In this document: positions 60,119 to 64,000 of the stretch, in pieces
Position numbering within the stretch: position 1 is the first letter of the stretch
Layout: each line of letters begins with the position of its first letter
DNA from: Variovorax sp. Sphag1AA
Lineage (GTDB): Bacteria > Pseudomonadota > Gammaproteobacteria > Burkholderiales > Burkholderiaceae_C
Reading direction: 5' to 3'
Assembly (NCBI RefSeq): GCF_014192575.1
Contig: NZ_JACHYC010000005.1
Span: 186,001-250,000, forward strand
Length of the DNA stretch: 64,000 bases
Notes under the pieces: model-generated
Told to the model about the DNA's origin: nothing
The model's database searches: none
The model's input: only the letters and a program-made list of their open reading frames with translations
Position numbers and translations under genes: made by a program

Positions 60119-62907
60119 TTTGCCACTCCTTTGGCCGTCGCCAATTCGCGCAAAAGGGCCTCAAGATTCCCTGCACCCTCCGAATCGGTTCGAACTGTGC
60201 GCTGCGCCAATCCCGGGATGTTAATCGTCACATGCTGGGCCGCCGCAGCCATCGAAGACGGCGCGCTCAGGCGCTGAATGGCTTCCTTGAACTGGGCGTT
60301 GAGGTTCTGCCACTCGCGAGCGGACTGGATACCCTCGGTACTGAGGGCCCCGTGCTGCATGGCATAGCCGTTCACCTGGTTCTGCTGATCCAGCGATCTG
60401 CTGACCGCGATCAGGCTCTCAAGATCGGCTGCCGATAGCGCGCCCGCCTTCAACTTGTCGCGCAGTTGAAACTGGAGGCTCGCGTCTACGGCGTTTTGAC
60501 CACCGAGCCGCTTCTCACGATCCGCCTGCGCCGCTGCAGCGCTGGCAGCAAGTTCCGCAGCTCGAGCCGCATTGTGATCGACGATAAAAACGTTCTGGTC
60601 GGAGTACCCGTCCCGACGATTTTGCTCGGCTTGATTGAAGCCTTGGTCGCGACCACGGTTGGGCCCGCCGCCGCCGCGACTGCCAGGCAAAGAACCGGGG
60701 CCAGGCGTCTGCAACGATTGGGTATAGCGTCCGGCAGCAGCAGCCGCCGCATCGTAGCCGCCGACTAGCCCCTTGAGCGCGGCTGACGTTCGCACGAGTT
60801 CCAATGTGGCCTTGCCGGCGGCATCAACTTGAACGGCATAGCCCTTGACCGCCGCTTCACCCTCCACCCAGGAAGGAACGACGCCCTCGTTCGCATCGAT
60901 CGCCGCTTGGGCCGCCTTCGCCCATGCTGCCGCAATGGCATCCGCTGTCGCTTGGCCGCTGTCTCGAATAGTCTCAAAATCCTGTCGCGCCACCTCCGCA
61001 GCAACTCGCAGGGCTTCTTTGGTCTGAATCCCCATGCGGGCGAAAGCAGCTTCGATGGCCTTGGCCTGCTCCTGCTGCTTCTGCGTGTTCTTCTCCGCAG
61101 CAGTGGCGGCCGCATCCGTAGCCTGTCGCAGTTGCACCAGCACCTCGGCCGCACGCTGCACGTTACCGGTGGCGATCTCCTTCTGGTACTCGGCGCGCAA
61201 AGTGGCGACGCTGGCGCGAGCGGCATCCGCTGCCTCTGCCTGCTTGCTGGCGGCGGCACCAGTCTTCGCGCTTGCGGCGGCCGCGGCATCGCCAGCCCGG
61301 GCCAGCTCGACCGCCACAGTCGTCATCACGGAACTGGTGCCGACGGCCGTCTTTGCCGCGTCGTCCGTCGCGCTGGCCAAGCCAGCAAAACCCTCTTGGG
61401 CAAGCCGAGCTGCATCCGCAGCCGCATCGAACGCCTCGCCGGCCTTCTTGCCGAGCGCGTTGGCGGCAGCCGCCGTACCGCCCGCCGAAAGGCGGATCTC
61501 CTCGGCGGCGGACTTGAACGCAGCCGACACACCCCCAAAGGAAATCTTGGACAGCCACTCCATCAAGGTCCCAAGACCCGACTGGATGTTCGCCGCAACC
61601 TCGGCCCACGCCTGGCCCAGCTTGTAGATGATGGACAGCACGACGTTGGTGCCAGCAGCCATGACGCCATAGGCCGTCTTCACTACGTTGCCGGCGTTGG
61701 TCACCCATTGGCCGATGCGATCGAATGTTTGCTGCGCCTCCGAGGCGAACGCATTCATGCGCGCAACGAGGTCGCCCCAGTTGACGCTCGCAGCGAAGTT
61801 GCGCGCCCAGGTGATCGCACTCTGGAAGCCGGTGGCCAGCGCTTGGCCGAACCGGCCGACCGTGCCGTCCGCGATCGCAGCCTTGAGCGAGCCCGTGAGT
61901 TGCTCCACGCCCTTTTGCAGGACCGGGAGGATCGGCGTGGCCAGCGCATTCTTCAGCGTGTCCCACGACGAGCCGAGCGCCTGCAGGGATCCGTTGAGGT
62001 TCGCCTGCATGATCTGCGCAGTCTCAGCCGCACTCCCCTTTGCGTCCTGCAGCGCCTTGGTGAGTTCGTCTAGCTTGCCGACGCCCTGATTCAGCAACGC
62101 CCGCAGCGCCGGGCCGGCCTCCTGCCCTACCGCCGCAATTGCGCGCTCACCAATGGGCCCCGCCTTCGCAAGCTGGTGCAGCGCTGCCTCGAAGTTCGTG
62201 GTCGTGATCCCAGCCGCAGCAAGTTCCACGCGAAACTTGCTCGCCGGGTCGCTGAACTGCGCAAGGATGCTGTTCAGCGCGGTACCGGCACGGCTCGCGT
62301 CAATGCCGGCATCGGCGAACTTGCCGATGATCGCAACCGTCGACTCGAGGCTGATGCCCAAGGTGTTCGCCAGAGGTGCCGCGTAGCTCAAGGCCTGCGC
62401 CAAGCCTGCAACACTGGTGTTCGTCGCATTCGCGCCCTTGGCCAGCACGTCGGCCACGCGGCCCGCGTCCGTGAACGCCAGGCCCATGCCGTTGATGGCC
62501 TTGGTGACGAACTCGGCTGATGTCGCGAGATCCACGTCGCCAGCCTGCGCCAGTTGCAGCACCGCAGGCAGTGCGGTCATAGCGTCTTTGGCGCTCAGAC
62601 CGGCCTTGGCGAGGTTTTCCAGCGCGCCGGCCGCTTCGACCGCAGTGAACTTCGTGCTCGAGCCGGCAGCCTCAGCCGTGGCGCGCAGCTGCTGCATCTC
62701 CTGCGAGCTGGCGTTGGTTGCGGCCTGGACGCGGCTCAGGCCGCTTTCAAGATCCGCCGCGCCCTTGACCACGCCGGCGAACGCTTGGATGCCGAAGTAG
62801 CCCAGGATCGCCGCACCTACGGCCGCGACTTTGTTCTGGAGCTTGTCGAACACCGCAGACGCATCGTCCTTGGCGTTGATCAGGATCTGGATCGGCTTGA
62901 TAGCCAT
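60115..62907 (-). CDS. Phage tail tape measure protein (TP901 type)
   Basis: 930 residues, Ala-rich and helical. MAIKPIQILINAKDDASAVFDKL opens it, then KGAADLESGLSRVQAATNASSQEM, STKFTAVEAAGALENLAKAGLSA and SVAGLAQALSYAAPLANTLGISLE, the TP901 core domain (about residues 50-280). Long coiled-coil-like Ala/Gln/Glu stretches follow (about 500-700). It sets tail length in long-tailed phages. ATG 62907 is preferred to the TTG ten codons earlier, because homology starts there. Its stop overlaps the next small gene. Confidence 0.93.
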   Translation of the reverse strand: MAIKPIQILINAKDDASAVFDKLQNKVAAVGAAILGYFGIQAFAGVVKGAADLESGLSRVQAATNASSQEMQQLRATAEAAGSSTKFTAVEAAGALENLAKAGLSAKDAMTALPAVLQLAQAGDVDLATSAEFVTKAINGMGLAFTDAGRVADVLAKGANATNTSVAGLAQALSYAAPLANTLGISLESTVAIIGKFADAGIDASRAGTALNSILAQFSDPASKFRVELAAAGITTTNFEAALHQLAKAGPIGERAIAAVGQEAGPALRALLNQGVGKLDELTKALQDAKGSAAETAQIMQANLNGSLQALGSSWDTLKNALATPILPVLQKGVEQLTGSLKAAIADGTVGRFGQALATGFQSAITWARNFAASVNWGDLVARMNAFASEAQQTFDRIGQWVTNAGNVVKTAYGVMAAGTNVVLSIIYKLGQAWAEVAANIQSGLGTLMEWLSKISFGGVSAAFKSAAEEIRLSAGGTAAAANALGKKAGEAFDAAADAARLAQEGFAGLASATDDAAKTAVGTSSVMTTVAVELARAGDAAAAASAKTGAAASKQAEAADAARASVATLRAEYQKEIATGNVQRAAEVLVQLRQATDAAATAAEKNTQKQQEQAKAIEAAFARMGIQTKEALRVAAEVARQDFETIRDSGQATADAIAAAWAKAAQAAIDANEGVVPSWVEGEAAVKGYAVQVDAAGKATLELVRTSAALKGLVGGYDAAAAAAGRYTQSLQTPGPGSLPGSRGGGGPNRGRDQGFNQAEQNRRDGYSDQNVFIVDHNAARAAELAASAAAAQADREKRLGGQNAVDASLQFQLRDKLKAGALSAADLESLIAVSRSLDQQNQVNGYAMQHGALSTEGIQSAREWQNLNAQFKEAIQRLSAPSSMAAAAQHVTINIPGLAQRTVRTDSEGAGNLEALLRELATAKGVAN

Positions 62908-63095
62908 TTGGAGCACCCCCGGGGATAAGGTGCGCAACCGTAAAGCCCAAACTCCCGCTGAAGGAGAAATGAAGGGCGCCCCCTGATTGCGCGCGGGCCG
63001 GTAAAGCCCGCGGGGTGACGGCCATGCGTGCCCCGAGGCGGGGCAATCAGACCAAGCGGGCTATGGCTATCTTCTCGCCCGCCGAGTCGGGCACA
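62908..63095 (-). other. Intergenic stretch between capsid and tape measure genes with two hairpins
   Basis: Read on the minus strand it holds GCCCCG-CCT-CGGGGC and CGCGGGC-TTTACCG-GCCCGCG. Neither has a T tail. No gene is seen, although the phage head-tail joining and tail-tube genes would normally lie between these two. Confidence 0.5.
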
Positions 63096-64000
63096 TCACG
63101 CGCCAGGATTCCTGTACAGGCCGCGGTAGTCGACGACGCCGACGCCGATGTCAAGCCGCCCCTTGTATTCCATCGTGTCGCGCGACCATCCCTCTTGCTG
63201 ATCGAGGAACGGGCGCGCCTCTCCCTCCAGATAGGCCCGCACGATGCCCTCCACTTGGCGCGGCTCGGCGGCCAAGTACCACGCCGTCTCACTCGCAGCA
63301 TCAAGGCGCGGGTCGGCCACAAGCACCAACCGGCGAACCCATTCGAGGTTTTCAGTGTTGTTCGACTTGGACGGATCCACGGTCGAATTCAGCAACTGTT
63401 CGGCCTTCGTCTCGAGAGCGACAGGCACGATGAGATAGCGCGGCTGAGGGTCGATGAACTCTCCCGCCAGACCCTTTTGCTTCCGCATAGCCGCTCGAGC
63501 CAAGCCGAGTGAATCGACGGACAGCGCAGCACCGCTCGACGCCAAATTCCCATGGTCGGCGTGAAAAAGCGCCTTGCCGTCACTCATCGCGGGATTCGAG
63601 ACAAGCTTTGCATAGACCATGTCGGCCTCGAGGCGCCGCGCCGCCGCGCCAAGCGTGCTGGGCGTGGACGTCAGGGCGTCAAGATCGTCGTTCACCAGCG
63701 CCTGGCGCGTGAAACTGACAAGACGACCGAACGTCTCGACCTTGAATGACTCGGCAGACTCGGAAAAGCTGCCGTACTTGTATTCGGCGCCTTCGGGCAC
63801 CTTGAGCAGCGAAGGAGACGCCGACAGCATGGCGAGCGTGCGGGGACGGAAGTCCGGCACTTCGCGCTCGCCAGTCCAGCCCGCGTGAGTGGCAGGGGCC
63901 TGCAAATAGCCCGTGCGCAACGCGGTGCTGGCCAGGTTGCCAAGCAACAAAGGAAAGTCGCTCGTGGACAGCGCAGCCCGAATTACTTCGTCGCGGCTCA
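63096..64000 (-). CDS. Phage major capsid protein (Mu gpT-like / prohead protease-capsid fusion), partial
   Basis: At least 301 residues, cut by the right edge. The frame stays open from a TTG at 63950 to 64000, reading SRDEVIRAALSTSDFPLLLGN across it, so the internal TTG is not the start. The domain continues EVPDFRPRTLAMLSASPSLLKVPEGAEYKYG, FGRLVSFTRQALVNDDLDALT, GKALFHADHGNLASSGAALSVDS and QPRYLIVPVALETKAEQLLNS, the pattern of the gpT-type capsid region found in fused prohead protease-capsid proteins. The beginning lies outside the window. Confidence 0.9.
   Translation of the reverse strand, partial: SRDEVIRAALSTSDFPLLLGNLASTALRTGYLQAPATHAGWTGEREVPDFRPRTLAMLSASPSLLKVPEGAEYKYGSFSESAESFKVETFGRLVSFTRQALVNDDLDALTSTPSTLGAAARRLEADMVYAKLVSNPAMSDGKALFHADHGNLASSGAALSVDSLGLARAAMRKQKGLAGEFIDPQPRYLIVPVALETKAEQLLNSTVDPSKSNNTENLEWVRRLVLVADPRLDAASETAWYLAAEPRQVEGIVRAYLEGEARPFLDQQEGWSRDTMEYKGRLDIGVGVVDYRGLYRNPGA

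Larger units (their letters stand above)
59541..64000 (-). mobile_element. Prophage region, right end outside the window
   Basis: Four minus-strand genes, in transcript order capsid (partial), tape measure and two small overlapped genes, end about 200 bases from tRNA-Met. No integrase, portal, terminase, neck or baseplate gene is in the visible part. tRNA genes are common integration targets, but no repeat of the tRNA 3' end is found within the window. Confidence 0.85.

Noticed and set aside
62747..63046. A 99-codon minus-strand frame across the capsid-tape measure gap
   Set aside because: Most of it overlaps the start of the tape measure gene in another frame, and its composition is shadow-like.
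63901..63950. TTG at 63950 as the start of the capsid gene
   Set aside because: The frame continues upstream with natural family sequence (STSDFPLLLGN) to the window edge, so the TTG is an internal Leu codon.
1..64000. CRISPR arrays, insertion sequences, rRNA genes
   Set aside because: No regularly spaced repeats, transposase motifs or rRNA sequence were seen anywhere in the window.
59258..64000. Direct repeat of the tRNA-Met 3' end as attR
   Set aside because: No second copy of the last part of the tRNA was found within the window, so the far attachment site is either outside or absent.

Overview
The window looks like a chromosomal segment of a high-GC betaproteobacterium of the order Burkholderiales, most likely family Comamonadaceae (Variovorax-like). 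This rests on base composition, the many Bug-type and Liv-type transport genes, and gene orders usual in that group (dusB-fis-purH, yqgE-ruvX-pyrR-pyrB-pyrC', rubredoxin-pilGHIJ-chpA, tamA-tamB). Genus is an inference.

Layout. 1-11159 (minus strand) is a catabolic operon. It holds a two-subunit hydroquinone 1,2-dioxygenase (hapC, hapD), a SnoaL-like small protein, 4-hydroxymuconic semialdehyde dehydrogenase (hapE), maleylacetate reductase (hapF), a Liv-type ABC importer (livK, livG, livF, livH and, after two inserted genes, livM cut by the left edge), a cytoplasmic sulfatase/phosphonate monoester hydrolase-like enzyme and a lone tripartite-tricarboxylate solute-binding protein. A LysR regulator lies just upstream and a 15-bp palindrome precedes hapC. 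Together they suggest import of an aromatic ester, release of hydroquinone and ring cleavage to maleylacetate and beta-ketoadipate.

12.7-27.2 kb is mostly housekeeping: a DUF1841 protein, a dihaem cytochrome c4, a MoxR ATPase / GNAT / VWA cluster, TamA-TamB, tRNA-Arg(CCT), a DUF72 protein, a cysteine-free Rrf2 regulator, an NMN adenylyltransferase-Nudix fusion and a candidate small RNA. 27.2-33.3 kb holds a PlsC-type acyltransferase, the pyrimidine group (yqgE, ruvX, pyrR, pyrB and a dihydroorotase that has lost its metal-binding histidines) and a divergent photolyase.

33.3-43.5 kb is the twitching-motility chemosensory system (PilG, PilH, PilI, PilJ and a 2062-residue ChpA-type hybrid kinase) headed by a 56-residue rubredoxin. 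43.6-59.3 kb carries a ThiD-like kinase, hemL, a small barrel protein, purH-fis-dusB, a YqaA/DedA-like membrane protein behind a 13-bp inverted repeat that covers its start codon, a GST, ychF, a MOSC protein, a tightly overlapped UbiH-like / dsbC / M61 peptidase unit, an enoyl-CoA hydratase, an ECF sigma factor with a membrane partner, and tRNA-Met(CAT).

From just after tRNA-Met to the right edge (about 59.5-64.0 kb) is prophage DNA on the minus strand: a Mu gpT-type major capsid protein (cut by the edge), a tail tape measure protein and two small overlapped genes. No neck, tail-tube or tail-sheath genes lie between capsid and tape measure, so this is either a reduced element or a remnant. 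Several genes here are too short or too partial to show up in a simple open-frame scan (livM fragment, rubredoxin).
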